Position numbers and translations under genes: made by a program | Origin: Sphingomonas phyllosphaerae 5.2 | GTDB taxonomy: Bacteria; Pseudomonadota; Alphaproteobacteria; Sphingomonadales; Sphingomonadaceae | Assembly: GCF_000419605.1 (NCBI RefSeq) | Contig: NZ_ATTI01000001.1 | Span: 2,576,501 to 2,640,500, forward strand | Length of the DNA: 64,000 nucleotides | Direction: 5' to 3' | Notes under the pieces: model-generated | Databases searched by the model: none | What the model saw: the letters and a program-made list of their open reading frames with translations, nothing else | Told to the model about the DNA's origin: nothing | Part shown: piece after piece, positions 41,180 through 50,111 of the stretch | Numbering within the stretch: the first letter of the stretch is position 1 | Layout: the number at the start of each line of letters is the position of its first letter

Positions 41180-42643
41180 TTGGAGCGCAACCCGGTCGGC
41201 AAGCTGCTGTTGTTCGGTGCGACGGGCGACCTCGCCAAGCGGATGCTGCTGCCTTCGCTTTACGGCCTCCACGCCGACGGGCTGCTGCCGGAGGGGCTGA
41301 CCATCACCGGATCGGCGCGCGGCGACCTCACCGACGACGGCTTCCGCGAGGCCACGCACAAGGCGCTCGACGAGTTCCTGCCCGCGGACCGCAAGGATGA
41401 AAGCGCGCTGTCGTCTTTCCTCGAGCGGCTGTTCTTCCAGCCGGTGGACCTGTCTGACGGGTCCACCTTCCAGGCGCTCGCCGACAAGATCGGCGACATC
41501 TCCGGCGGGCTCGCCATCTATCTCTCGACCGCGCCGTCGTTGTTCGAGCCGGCGGTCAAGGGGCTGGAGAGCGTCGGGCTCGCCGGAGAGACCGTACGGA
41601 TCGGGCTGGAGAAGCCGCTCGGCTACGACCTGGAATCCAGCCGCGAGATCAACGACACTGTCGCCTCGGTCTTCCCCGAGGAGCGCATCTTCCGCATCGA
41701 CCATTACCTCGGCAAGGAGACGGTGCAGAACATCCTGACGCTGCGCTTCGGCAATTCGATGTTCGAGCCGATCTGGAACGCGCAGGGGATCGACAACGTC
41801 CAGATCACGATCGCCGAGACGGTCGGACTGGAAGACCGCGCCGGGTATTACGAAGGTGCCGGCGCGTTGCGCGACATGGTCGCGAACCACATGCTGCAGC
41901 TGGTGGCGCTGATCGCCATGGAGCCGCCGGCGCTGTATGACGGCACCGCGATCCGCGACGAAAAGGCCAAGGTCTTCCGCTCGATGCGCAAAATCGCGCC
42001 CGAGGAGGTGCAGCAGAACACCGTCACGGGCCAATATGAGGAAGGCGCGGTCGGCGGAAAGGTAGTGAAGGGCTATGACGAGGAGCTCGGCTACGACAGC
42101 GATGTCGAGACGTTCGTCGCGATCAAGGCGCATATCGACAATTGGCGCTGGCAAGGCGTGCCCTTCTACCTGCGCACCGGCAAGCGCATGGCCAAGCGCC
42201 GCAGCGAGATCGCGATACAGTTCAAGCCGGTGCCGCATTCGATGTTCTCGGGGCGCGGCGGGATGTTGCAGCCGAACAAGCTCATCATCCGCCTCCAGCC
42301 GGAGGAATACGTCCAGCTGTTGGTGATGACCAAGGAGCCGGGCCTGGACCGCGACGGCGTCCGCCTGCGCGAGGTGCCGCTGAACCTCAGTCTGGACGCC
42401 GAATTCGCCGGCAAGCGCCGCCGCATCGCCTATGAGCGGCTGCTGCTCGACCTGGTCGAGGGCGATCAGACGCTGTTCGTGCGTCGTGACGAAGTCGAGG
42501 CGCAATGGCGCTGGATCGACGCGATCCGCGCCGGCTGGGCCGCGAACCAGACCAAGCCGAAACATTACGCCGCCGGCACCTGGGGCCCGGCCGGCGCCAT
42601 CGCCCTGACCGAGCGCGGCAACGTGACGTGGCAGGATGACTAG
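41180..42643 (+). CDS. zwf: Glucose-6-phosphate 1-dehydrogenase
   Basis: The 487-residue enzyme oxidises glucose-6-phosphate to 6-phosphogluconolactone with NAD(P). It has the Rossmann start LLLFGATGDLAKRMLLPSL, the active-site RIDHYLGKETVQN and GVPFYLRTGKRMAKRRSEIAIQFK. The start is TTG at 41180, preceded by a good AAGGAGA site at 41168-41174. The stop codon lies inside the first unit of a 14-bp tandem repeat. It is the first gene of the Entner-Doudoroff block zwf-pgl-edd-glk-eda. Confidence 0.97.
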   Translation: MERNPVGKLLLFGATGDLAKRMLLPSLYGLHADGLLPEGLTITGSARGDLTDDGFREATHKALDEFLPADRKDESALSSFLERLFFQPVDLSDGSTFQALADKIGDISGGLAIYLSTAPSLFEPAVKGLESVGLAGETVRIGLEKPLGYDLESSREINDTVASVFPEERIFRIDHYLGKETVQNILTLRFGNSMFEPIWNAQGIDNVQITIAETVGLEDRAGYYEGAGALRDMVANHMLQLVALIAMEPPALYDGTAIRDEKAKVFRSMRKIAPEEVQQNTVTGQYEEGAVGGKVVKGYDEELGYDSDVETFVAIKAHIDNWRWQGVPFYLRTGKRMAKRRSEIAIQFKPVPHSMFSGRGGMLQPNKLIIRLQPEEYVQLLVMTKEPGLDRDGVRLREVPLNLSLDAEFAGKRRRIAYERLLLDLVEGDQTLFVRRDEVEAQWRWIDAIRAGWAANQTKPKHYAAGTWGPAGAIALTERGNVTWQDD

Positions 42644-42671
42644 GGCAGGATGACCAGGGCAGGATGACTGG
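42630..42671 (+). repeat. Three tandem 14-bp repeats at the zwf stop
   Basis: GGCAGGATGACTAG (42630-42643), GGCAGGATGACCAG (42644-42657) and GGCAGGATGACTGG (42658-42671) follow head to tail. The first unit contains the last codons and TAG stop of zwf. Because 14 is not a multiple of 3, each unit falls in a different frame. Confidence 0.9.
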
Positions 42672-42805
42672 CGCACGGCGATCACGGCAGGACGGCTGAT
42701 CCAGCCACTGTCGCTGCTGCGCAGGCAGCGGGCGAATGTCCGTCGCCGCCCGGCGGAACGACCGAAACAGAGATAGTCCCTGCCTTCGCGGGGGTGACGA
42801 GGTAG

Positions 42806-43513
42806 ATGATGACCGAGATCGAATGGTGGGAATATGATGACGCCGCCGAGCTGGCGGATGCGGTCGCGGGCGACATCCAGTTCGTGATCGAAAGCGCGAT
42901 CGATGCGCGCGGCTCCGCGGTGATCGCGCTGGCCGGCGGCAACACCCCGCTGCCGGCCTATGAGAAACTGGCCAAGGCGAAGCTCGATTGGAAGCGCGTG
43001 ACGATCGTGCCTGGCGACGAGCGGATCGTGCCGCTTGGCGACACGCTGTCGAACGTCACGGCGCTCGGCAAGATCTTCCTGCCGAAGGGCGCGCGCGTGA
43101 TACCGATCGTGCCCAAGGCCACCGAGGACTACAAGGCCGCGGGCCGCTCCGCCGACGCGCTGATGCAGGACCTGCACTGGCCGCTCGACCTGTGCCTGCT
43201 TGGCGTGGGCGGCGACGGGCATACCGCGTCGATCTTCCCCGGCCCCGACTATGACGAGGCGTTGAACGGTCCCAAGGAGCGTCGCGCGCTGGGCGTCATG
43301 CCCGATCCGCTCCCGCCCGAGGCACCGGTCGCGCGCGTCACGCTCAGCCGCCAGGCGATCGCCACCGCGCGCGCGCTGATGATCGCGGTCACGGGCGACG
43401 CCAAGCGCAAGGTGATCGAGGATGCGATCAAGCAGGGCGCCGGCTCGCCCTATCCGATCGGGCGCGTGCTCGCCGACGTGGAACTGCCCGTCGACATTCA
43501 CTGGGCGGCATAA
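42806..43513 (+). CDS. pgl: 6-phosphogluconolactonase
   Basis: The 235-residue enzyme hydrolyses the lactone made by Zwf. It belongs to the glucosamine-6-phosphate isomerase fold: VIALAGGNTPLPAYEKLAK, TIVPGDERIVPLGDTLSN and LCLLGVGGDGHTASIFPGP with the catalytic His are all present. The start is one of two adjacent ATG codons (42806 or 42809). It is 162 bp after zwf, with tandem repeats and a CCTTCGCGGGGGTGACGA repeat relic in the gap. Confidence 0.96.
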   Translation: MMTEIEWWEYDDAAELADAVAGDIQFVIESAIDARGSAVIALAGGNTPLPAYEKLAKAKLDWKRVTIVPGDERIVPLGDTLSNVTALGKIFLPKGARVIPIVPKATEDYKAAGRSADALMQDLHWPLDLCLLGVGGDGHTASIFPGPDYDEALNGPKERRALGVMPDPLPPEAPVARVTLSRQAIATARALMIAVTGDAKRKVIEDAIKQGAGSPYPIGRVLADVELPVDIHWAA

Positions 43514-43630
43514 ACGCCCTATCAGGTTTGCCGCAGCGTCACCCTGGAACCTTCGAGCGGCTCAGGAGAGCCTTGTTCCGGGAGCGGCGCTGTCGCAAGG
43601 GGTTACGCTACGGCTCCTTCGGGAGCGTGG

Positions 43631-43651
43631 ATGCCGGGACCGGCCCGGCAT
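43631..43651. repeat. Palindromic repeat between pgl and edd
   Basis: ATGCCGGG (43631-43638) pairs perfectly with CCCGGCAT (43644-43651) around ACCGG. The GGATGCCGGG...CCCGGCATGACG form is a dispersed palindrome common between genes in high-GC alphaproteobacteria. Confidence 0.7.
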
Positions 43652-43668
43652 GACGAGGACGCATCATC

Positions 43669-45498
43669 ATGAACCCCGCCGTCGCCGCGGTCACCGATCG
43701 CATCATCGAACGTAGCCGCCCGACGCGGCAGGCGTATCTTTCGCTGATCGAGCGGGAGCGCCAGGGGTGGACCGGGCGCCCGCGGCTCGGCTGCGCCAAT
43801 CTCGCGCACGCTTATGCCGGCACGCCCGAAGACCGCGAGGCGATGAAGACGCAGACCCAGGCGATGAACATCGGGCTGGTCACCGCCTACAACGACATGC
43901 TGTCGGCGCATGCGGTCTATTATCGTTATCCCGAGCAGATGAAGGTTTGGGCGCGCGAGGCGGGCGCGACGGCGCAGGTCGCCGGGGGCGTGCCCGCGAT
44001 GTGCGACGGTGTGACGCAGGGCTATGCCGGCATGGAGCTGTCGCTGTTCAGCCGCGACACGATCGCGCTCTCGACCGCGATCGCGCTCAGCCACGGCACC
44101 TTCGAGGGCGCGGCGCTGCTCGGCATTTGCGACAAGATCGTGCCCGGGCTGCTGATGGGTGCGCTGCGCTTCGGGCATTTGCCGATGATCCTGATCCCCG
44201 GCGGGCCGATGCCCTCCGGGCTACCCAACAAGGCGAAGGCGGCGGTGCGCGAGCGCTTCGCGACCGGCGAGGTCGGCCGCGAAGAACTGCTGGAGGCGGA
44301 AATCGCCGCCTACCACACGCAGGGCACCTGCACCTTCTACGGCACGGCCAACACCAACCAGATGATGATGGAGGTGATGGGCCTCCACATGCCGGGCGCC
44401 GCCTTCGTCAATCCGGGTACGAAGCTGCGTCAGGAACTGACGCGCGCCGCGGTCCACCGCCTCGCCAGGATCGGCGTCCACGGCGACGATTATCGCCCGC
44501 TCGGCGCGTGCGTCGACGAGAAGGCGATCGTCAACGCGGCGGTCGGCCTGCTGGCGACGGGTGGTTCGACCAATCACCTGCTCCACGTTCCCGCCATCGC
44601 GCGCGCAGCCGGTATCGCGATCGACTGGGAGGATTTCGACCGGCTGTCCGCCGCGGTGCCGACGCTGGCGCGCGTCTACCCCAACGGCTCGGCGGACGTG
44701 AACGGCTTCGAGGCGGCGGGCGGGATGCCGTACGTCATCAAGGAACTGCTGTCGGGCGGCTATCTCCACCGTGATATCATGACCGTCGCGGGCGACGACC
44801 TGTCGGCCTACGCCGCGGCGGCAACGCTCGACGGCGACACGCTCACCTGGACTCCGGCCGGCGAGTCGCGCGACGAGACCATCCTGCGCCCGGTCACCCA
44901 GCCCTTCTCGCCCGACGGTGGAATGCGCATTCTACAGGGCAATATCGGCCGCGCCTGCATCAAGGTGTCGGCGGTCGAGCGCGATCGCTGGATCGTCGAG
45001 GCGCCCGCGCGTGTCTTCGCCGACCAGCTCGACGTGATCGAAGCGTTCAAGAACGGTGAGCTGGAGCAGGACGTCGTTGTCGTCGTCCGCTTCCAGGGGC
45101 CACGCGCCAACGGGATGCCTGAACTCCATAAGCTCACCCCGCCACTGGGCGTGCTACAGAACCGCGGCTTCAGGGTCGCGCTGGTCACCGATGGCCGTAT
45201 GTCGGGTGCCAGTGGCAAGGTGCCGTGCGCGATCCACTGCTCGCCCGAGGCGTTGCCGGGCCTGAACGGGGCCGGCGGCGCGATCGGCCTGATTCGCGAT
45301 GGCGACCTGATCCGCGTCGATGCCGAAGCCGGCACGCTGGACGCGCTGGTCGACGCGGCCGAGTGGGCCACGCGCGTGCAGGCTGCGGCACCGCCGCCCG
45401 CCACCGGCATGGGTCGCGAGCTGTTCGGCCTGTTTCGCGGCCTCGCCGACGAAGCCGAGAAAGGCGCCAGCGCGATCCTTGCCGGCGCGGGTTTGTAA
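43669..45498 (+). CDS. edd: 6-phosphogluconate dehydratase
   Basis: The 609-residue iron-sulfur enzyme converts 6-phosphogluconate to KDPG, the first committed Entner-Doudoroff step. It is an IlvD/Edd family member: TAYNDMLSAHAVYYRYPEQM, GGVPAMCDGVTQGYAGMELSL (cluster Cys), GICDKIVPGLLMGALRFGHLP, CTFYGTANTNQMMMEVMGLHMPG (cluster Cys) and LVTDGRMSGASGKVPCAIHCSPEA near the C-terminus. It sits between pgl and glk in one direction. Confidence 0.98.
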   Translation: MNPAVAAVTDRIIERSRPTRQAYLSLIERERQGWTGRPRLGCANLAHAYAGTPEDREAMKTQTQAMNIGLVTAYNDMLSAHAVYYRYPEQMKVWAREAGATAQVAGGVPAMCDGVTQGYAGMELSLFSRDTIALSTAIALSHGTFEGAALLGICDKIVPGLLMGALRFGHLPMILIPGGPMPSGLPNKAKAAVRERFATGEVGREELLEAEIAAYHTQGTCTFYGTANTNQMMMEVMGLHMPGAAFVNPGTKLRQELTRAAVHRLARIGVHGDDYRPLGACVDEKAIVNAAVGLLATGGSTNHLLHVPAIARAAGIAIDWEDFDRLSAAVPTLARVYPNGSADVNGFEAAGGMPYVIKELLSGGYLHRDIMTVAGDDLSAYAAAATLDGDTLTWTPAGESRDETILRPVTQPFSPDGGMRILQGNIGRACIKVSAVERDRWIVEAPARVFADQLDVIEAFKNGELEQDVVVVVRFQGPRANGMPELHKLTPPLGVLQNRGFRVALVTDGRMSGASGKVPCAIHCSPEALPGLNGAGGAIGLIRDGDLIRVDAEAGTLDALVDAAEWATRVQAAAPPPATGMGRELFGLFRGLADEAEKGASAILAGAGL

Positions 45499-45602
45499 CG
45501 CGCATCGCCGCGGCGAAAGCCTGGTCGGGCGCAGCGGGCGCACGCCCGGTGGATAAACGCCCCCGCGTCCGCTGGGGTGAAAAAGGATGGGAGAGGAGCG
45601 AA

Positions 45603-46571
45603 ATGCAGGTCGTAGCGGTCGATATCGGGGGGACCCACGCGCGTTTCGCCATCGCCGAGGTGGAGGGCGGCCGCGTCCGCGCGCTTGGCGAACCCACCAC
45701 GCTGAAAACCGCTGAGCACGCCAGCCTCCAGACCGCCTATGAGGCGTTCCGCAAGCGGATGGGTGGCGAGCTCCCCAATGCCGCCGCGATCGGCGTCGCC
45801 TCTCCAATCACCGGCGACGTGATCCGCATGACCAACAACCCGTGGGTCATCCGACCGTCGTTGATCCCGGAGCGGCTCGGCGCGGAAACCTGGACGATCA
45901 TCAACGATTTCGGCGCGATCGGCCATGCCGTCGCACAGCTGCCCGATGCTGATTTCGAGCATCTCTGCGGCCCGGACATTCCCTTGCCGGCGCAGGGGGT
46001 CACCACCGTCTGCGGCCCCGGCACCGGACTGGGTGTGGCGCAGGTCTACAAGCAGGACGGCCGCTACAACGTGCTGCCGACCGAGGGCGGGCACATGGAC
46101 TATGCCCCGCTCGACGGCATCGAGGATGCGCTGCTCAAGCGGCTGCGCAAGACCTATACCCGCGTTTCCGCCGAGCGGATCGTCGCCGGCCCCGGCATTG
46201 TCGCGATCTACGAAACGCTCGCCGAGCTCGAGGGTCGTGCCTACATCCACAAGGACGACAAGGCGATCTGGACGGAGGCGCTGGAGGGCACCGATTCGAT
46301 CGCGCTTGCCGCACTCGACCGCTTCTGCCTTGCGCTCGGCGCGGTGGCGGGCGACCTGGCGCTGGCGCATGGCGCGAAGGGCGTCGTGATCGCAGGCGGG
46401 CTGGGGCTGCGGATCAAGGACAAGCTGCTGCGTTCGGGCTTCGACCAGCGCTTCGTCTCCAAGGGCCGCTTCCAGTCGCTGATGTCCGGCTTGCCGGTAA
46501 AGCTCATCACCCATCCCCAGCCCGGCCTGTTCGGCGCCGCGGCCGCTTTCGCGCAGGAACATCAATCATGA
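45603..46571 (+). CDS. glk: Glucokinase
   Basis: The 322-residue enzyme phosphorylates glucose with ATP. It has VVAVDIGGTHARFAIAEV (phosphate-binding), IINDFGAIGHAVAQL (catalytic Asp), TVCGPGTGLGVAQV and LPTEGGHMDYAPLD, all typical of the bacterial Glk family (DUF/GlcK of Zymomonas type). The ATG at 45603 follows GGGAGAGGAG. A longer upstream frame overlapping edd is rejected. It overlaps eda by four bases. Confidence 0.96.
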   Translation: MQVVAVDIGGTHARFAIAEVEGGRVRALGEPTTLKTAEHASLQTAYEAFRKRMGGELPNAAAIGVASPITGDVIRMTNNPWVIRPSLIPERLGAETWTIINDFGAIGHAVAQLPDADFEHLCGPDIPLPAQGVTTVCGPGTGLGVAQVYKQDGRYNVLPTEGGHMDYAPLDGIEDALLKRLRKTYTRVSAERIVAGPGIVAIYETLAELEGRAYIHKDDKAIWTEALEGTDSIALAALDRFCLALGAVAGDLALAHGAKGVVIAGGLGLRIKDKLLRSGFDQRFVSKGRFQSLMSGLPVKLITHPQPGLFGAAAAFAQEHQS

Positions 46572-47173
46572 GCACCATCGAAACCGTCATGCGCACCAGC
46601 CCGGTAATTCCGGTGCTGGTCATCCACGACGCGGCGCAGGCACGCCCGCTGGCCGAGGCGCTTGTCGCCGGCGGGCTGAAGGTCCTGGAGGTGACGCTGC
46701 GCACCCCGGCCGCGCTCGAAGCCATCCGGGAGATGAAGCAGGTGCCCGGCGCGATCGTCGGCGCCGGCACCGTCGTCACCGCCGCACAGGTCGCGCAAGT
46801 GAAGGATGCCGGGGCCGAGTTCATCGTCTCCCCCGGCCTGTCTGCGAAGACCGGCGAGGCGATCATGGACGCGGGCATCCCGTGGCTCCCCGGTGTTGCC
46901 ACCGCGGGCGACATCATGCGCGGGCTGGACATGGGACTGGAGCACTTCAAGTTCTTCCCCGCCGAGACCAGCGGCGGGGCGAAGGCGCTGAAGGCACTCG
47001 CAGCCCCGTTCTACCAGTGCAAGTTCTGCCCGACGGGCGGGATCACCGTGGCAAGCGCGCCGGACTGGCTCGCGATCCCGTCGGTGCTGTGCGTCGGCGG
47101 CAGCTGGGTGACAGAGGGCACGCTGCCCGAGATCGAGGCGCACGCCCGCGCCGCAGCCGCGTTGCCGCGCTGA
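46568..47173 (+). CDS. eda: KDPG aldolase
   Basis: The 201-residue class I aldolase splits KDPG into pyruvate and glyceraldehyde-3-phosphate. The family motifs are VIPVLVIHDAAQARPLAEALVAGGLKVLEVTLRT, GAGTVVTAAQVAQVKDAGAEFIVSPG and FKFFPAE, where the lysine before FFP forms the Schiff base. The start lies in the glk stop (ATGA). It ends the Entner-Doudoroff operon, followed by a long hairpin. Confidence 0.97.
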   Translation: MSTIETVMRTSPVIPVLVIHDAAQARPLAEALVAGGLKVLEVTLRTPAALEAIREMKQVPGAIVGAGTVVTAAQVAQVKDAGAEFIVSPGLSAKTGEAIMDAGIPWLPGVATAGDIMRGLDMGLEHFKFFPAETSGGAKALKALAAPFYQCKFCPTGGITVASAPDWLAIPSVLCVGGSWVTEGTLPEIEAHARAAAALPR

Positions 47174-47180
47174 ACGCGAG

Positions 47181-47216
47181 ACCGCCCGCCACGCACGCAC
47201 CTGCGTGGCGGGCGGT
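47181..47216. terminator. 15-bp perfect hairpin after eda
   Basis: The arms 47181-47195 and 47202-47216 are perfectly complementary over 15 bp (ACCGCCCGCCACGCA and its complement) with a 6-base loop, between eda and the convergent entericidin gene. No T-tract, but it is the strongest stem in the region and a likely bidirectional terminator. Confidence 0.7.
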
Positions 47217-47254
47217 GGCCAGCGGGGCAGGCCGAAGCCCGCCCACCCTTTAGC

Positions 47255-47398
47255 TCATTTCTTGTGGTTCTCGCCCGAGGCGTCCGACACGGCACCTCCG
47301 GCCGATTGCAAGTCGCGGCCCGCGCCGCTTACGGTGTTGCACGCGGACAGCACCAGCATGGCACTGGCGGCCGCGGCCAAAGCGATCTTGCGGTTCAT
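47255..47398 (-). CDS. Entericidin A/B-family lipoprotein
   Basis: The 47-residue product has a lipoprotein signal with lipobox LSAC (MNRKIALAAAASAMLVLSAC) and the short mature peptide NTVSGAGRDLQSAGGAVSDA, the entericidin signature. Entericidins are small membrane lipoproteins described as toxin-like factors in E. coli; in sphingomonads their role is untested. No antidote partner gene is adjacent. An ATG six codons earlier is possible. It is convergent with eda. Confidence 0.88.
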   Translation of the reverse strand: MNRKIALAAAASAMLVLSACNTVSGAGRDLQSAGGAVSDASGENHKK

Positions 47399-47590
47399 GG
47401 TCGTCTCCTTCATCGAATTTCGTTGCCGTGCGACAGATACGTCGGGCAGCCCCACCGGTCCGGGCCAAGGCACCGCGCCGACATCGTCAGTACAACCTGT
47501 GATAGGCCGCTACGTTCCCGCCAAGGCGAACGCGCACGCCCCCTTCCCGACCGCGGCATCGCCCGCTACGCTCCAGAAAAAGGGGTATTC

Positions 47591-48934
47591 ATGCGCTTTC
47601 TGCTCGCCGCCGCCGCCCTCGCCTCCGTCGCGCATCCCGCGCTCGCCGAACCCGATTACGCCGCTGCGATCCGCGCCGACTATGACAAGTCACTCGCCGC
47701 GATGTGGGACGACTTTCACCGCCATCCCGAGCTGTCGTTCAAGGAAACGCGCACCGCCGCGAAGATGGCCGCCGCCTTCCGCGCGATCCCCGGAGTACAA
47801 GTGACCGAGAAGATCGGCGGCACGGGCGTGGTGGGCGTGCTGAAGAACGGCGCCGGTCCGGTCGTGCTGGTCCGCGCCGACATGGACGGCCTGCCCGTCG
47901 AGGAAAAATCCGGTCTGGCCAACGCCAGCACCGATCGGCAGGTCGGCATCGACGGCGTGGAGGCCCCGGTGATGCACGCATGCGGGCACGACACGCACAT
48001 CGTCGGGCTCCTCGCCACCGCCCGCCGGCTCGCCGCGATGAAGGATCGCTGGGTCGGCACGATCGTCTTCATCGTCCAGCCCGCCGAGGAGCGCGTCGGC
48101 GGCGCGGCGGCGATGCTCAAGGACGGGCTCTACACGCGCTTTCCGAAACCGGATTACGCGCTTGCCTATCACTCCAATTCGGAGGGGCTGGCCGGCACCG
48201 TCTCCGCCTCGGAGGACATCCAGTACAGTTCCTCCGACAGCGTCGATATCGTCGTCCCCGGCATCGGCGCGCACGGCGCCAGCCCGCAGGCCGGCAAGGA
48301 CCCGGTCTACATGGCCAGTCAGTTGGTCATCGCGCTGCAAGGGCTGGTCAGCCGCGAGCGCCAGCCGTTGCGCCCGGCGGTCATCACCGTCGGCAGCTTC
48401 CATGCCGGATTGAAGCACAACATCATCTCCGATCAGGCCAAGTTGCAGGTGACGGTGCGCGCCAACGACGAGGCGACACGCGCGCAGCTGCTCGCCGGAA
48501 TCCGCCGCGTCGCGCACGGTATCGGCGAGCTGAACGGCATGCCTGCCGACAAGATGCCCGTCGTGACGGTGATCGAGGGCACGCCGACCACGATCAACGA
48601 CGGCGACCTTGCGCGCCGCCTTAACCGGGTGATGGCGACCACGCTCGGCGCCGACAAGGTGATCCCGTTCCAGCAAAAGGGCATGGGCGCCGAGGATTTT
48701 GCCGCGTACGTCGAGCCGAAATACGGCGTGAAGGGCTATTATTTCGCGGTCGGCGGCACACAGCAGGCCGCGTTCGACGCCGCTGCAAAAGGCGGTGCAC
48801 CGATCCCGTCGCACCATTCGCCGCTGTTCAAGGTCGATCCGCAGGCGGTCGTCACCACCGGCGCCACCGCGATGACCGCCGCCGTGCTCGACCTGCTGAA
48901 GCCCGGCGCGACGCCGGCTGCGAGCGGGTCATGA
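47591..48934 (+). CDS. Exported M20-family amidohydrolase
   Basis: The 447-residue protein has a signal peptide (MRFLLAAAALASVAHPALAE) and an M20D (IAA-amino acid/hippurate hydrolase) metallopeptidase domain: FHRHPELSFKETRTA, VLVRADMDGLPVEE, VMHACGHDTHIVGLLATARRL (metal His and Cys), FIVQPAEERVGGAAAMLKDG and MGAEDFAAYVEPKYG. Such enzymes deacylate N-acyl amino acids or peptides in the periplasm. The exact substrate is unknown. It is a single gene unit followed by a REP-like repeat. Confidence 0.92.
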   Translation: MRFLLAAAALASVAHPALAEPDYAAAIRADYDKSLAAMWDDFHRHPELSFKETRTAAKMAAAFRAIPGVQVTEKIGGTGVVGVLKNGAGPVVLVRADMDGLPVEEKSGLANASTDRQVGIDGVEAPVMHACGHDTHIVGLLATARRLAAMKDRWVGTIVFIVQPAEERVGGAAAMLKDGLYTRFPKPDYALAYHSNSEGLAGTVSASEDIQYSSSDSVDIVVPGIGAHGASPQAGKDPVYMASQLVIALQGLVSRERQPLRPAVITVGSFHAGLKHNIISDQAKLQVTVRANDEATRAQLLAGIRRVAHGIGELNGMPADKMPVVTVIEGTPTTINDGDLARRLNRVMATTLGADKVIPFQQKGMGAEDFAAYVEPKYGVKGYYFAVGGTQQAAFDAAAKGGAPIPSHHSPLFKVDPQAVVTTGATAMTAAVLDLLKPGATPAASGS

Positions 48935-48989
48935 TCTCACCGGCATCGCGAGCGCGGTGAGCCAATTCCGTGAGATGACGTGGGGGCGA

Positions 48990-49066
48990 CGTCCTTGCGG
49001 GCGTAGCGAAGCGATTCAGGGCGTCGTCGTCGGACCCTGAATTGCTTCGCTGCACGCGCAAGGACG
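48990..49066. repeat. Large REP-like inverted repeat
   Basis: Two 32-base arms (48990-49021 and 49035-49066) are inversely repeated with five mismatches around a 13-base loop. The inner AGCGAAGC and outer CGTCCTTGCG segments make it a relative of the 32759-32809 element. Confidence 0.8.
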
Positions 49067-49080
49067 GATGGATGAATACG

Positions 49081-49509
49081 CTACTTGCCCAGGATCGGCG
49101 GCGAGTAATCGGCGCCGGTCATGAACACGCTGTCCACTTTCGTCACCAGCTTGCCGGCCGCTTCCGACTCCGCGACCACCTTCTGCCACGCCGGGTCTTT
49201 CCCGAACGCCGCCCAGTCCGCGTCACGCGCCTCGCGGCTGGGATAGGCGAGCACGTAGATCAGCCGCCCCTCCGGCGCCGTCGCCGTGGCGATCTCGTTC
49301 CAATAGGCAACGTTCGTCATGCCGTGCTTCGCGAACAGCACCATCGTATGCTCGCGAAACCGGGCGTTCAGCGCCGCCGCCTTGCCCGGCGCGGGATAAT
49401 AGGTCCTGAGTTCGTAAACGGCGGTCTTCGGATCGAGCTTCGCCGGCTCCGCCTGCGCCGCTCCGCCCGCCAGCAACGCAACCGCCGCGATTATCCCCAG
49501 CCGCATCAT
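49081..49509 (-). CDS. Exported NIPSNAP-family protein
   Basis: The 142-residue protein starts with a signal peptide (MMRLGIIAAVALLAGGAAQAE) and continues with a NIPSNAP domain: VYELRTYYPAPGKAAALNARFREHTMVLFAKHGMTNVAYW...GRLIYVLAYPSREARDADWAAFGKDPAWQKV. NIPSNAP proteins are dimeric alpha/beta barrels of uncertain function, some acting with monooxygenases. Either of two adjacent ATG codons may start. It is convergent with the M20 gene, with a REP-like repeat between. Confidence 0.9.
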   Translation of the reverse strand: MMRLGIIAAVALLAGGAAQAEPAKLDPKTAVYELRTYYPAPGKAAALNARFREHTMVLFAKHGMTNVAYWNEIATATAPEGRLIYVLAYPSREARDADWAAFGKDPAWQKVVAESEAAGKLVTKVDSVFMTGADYSPPILGK

Positions 49510-50111
49510 TCTCTCCCTTTATCTCTCGCGCACTATCATCGCCAAGTTCCTGACGAAGCAAGCCCAATCGCGCTTTGCCGCCCTCTCGCGCAGGGAATGA
49601 CAACGGATCATCGGCCAGTCGTTCCTCTCGGCCGACCCGCTCGCCGCGCCCTGTTGGTTCGGGTCGCGCGATCCAGCACCACACCGCCCAGCTATGTCGG
49701 ATCGACAGTCCCGCCAAACTCTCCTCAGCAAAGATATGTCGAGGCCCGACCGCACCCCGCAGGCTCCAAGCCAGGGTCGATCGACATCGAGACGGTTTGC
49801 CCGGCACGCGCCGTCATCGGGAGCAGATCGGCCCTATAGTGCGCGCGCGGTTCGCTGGAACAGATGGATCATCTCCTCTGGCGAGCACACCCGCGAAGCG
49901 CTGCATGTCGATCCCGCCTGAGTCGTTCTCATCCATCGTCGCTCGCGCCTCAATCGCATCCCCACGCCGCGTAGTCCGGAACGCATCGATGTCGATCGCT
50001 GGACTCCCGAACGCCGAAGTTTCGACTTTGAAACCGACGCGACGATCAGGCTAGACGAAGCGGAGGTCGACCCGGCTCGGTCGTCACATCAACCCGCTCG
50101 AAGGTTCGCGC
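49510..50111. other. 602-bp region with no recognisable gene
   Basis: Frames of 75-160 codons exist on the plus strand, but their translations are low in hydrophobic residues, rich in Ser/Arg/Pro and match nothing I know. I see no repeat, terminator or RNA gene. It should hold the promoters of the NIPSNAP and 2-hydroxyacid dehydrogenase genes and may be decayed sequence. Confidence 0.5.

Noticed and set aside
40928..43501. An 857-codon frame opposite zwf and pgl
   Set aside because: It runs across two well-identified genes and their gap; composition is that of antisense shadow.
47255..47473. A 72-codon version of the entericidin gene
   Set aside because: The extra N-terminus would bury the lipoprotein signal peptide; the 47-codon form fits the family.
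49575..50054. A 159-codon frame in the gap before the 2-hydroxyacid dehydrogenase
   Set aside because: Ser/Arg/Pro-rich translation with no hydrophobic core, no ribosome site and no neighbour coupling.
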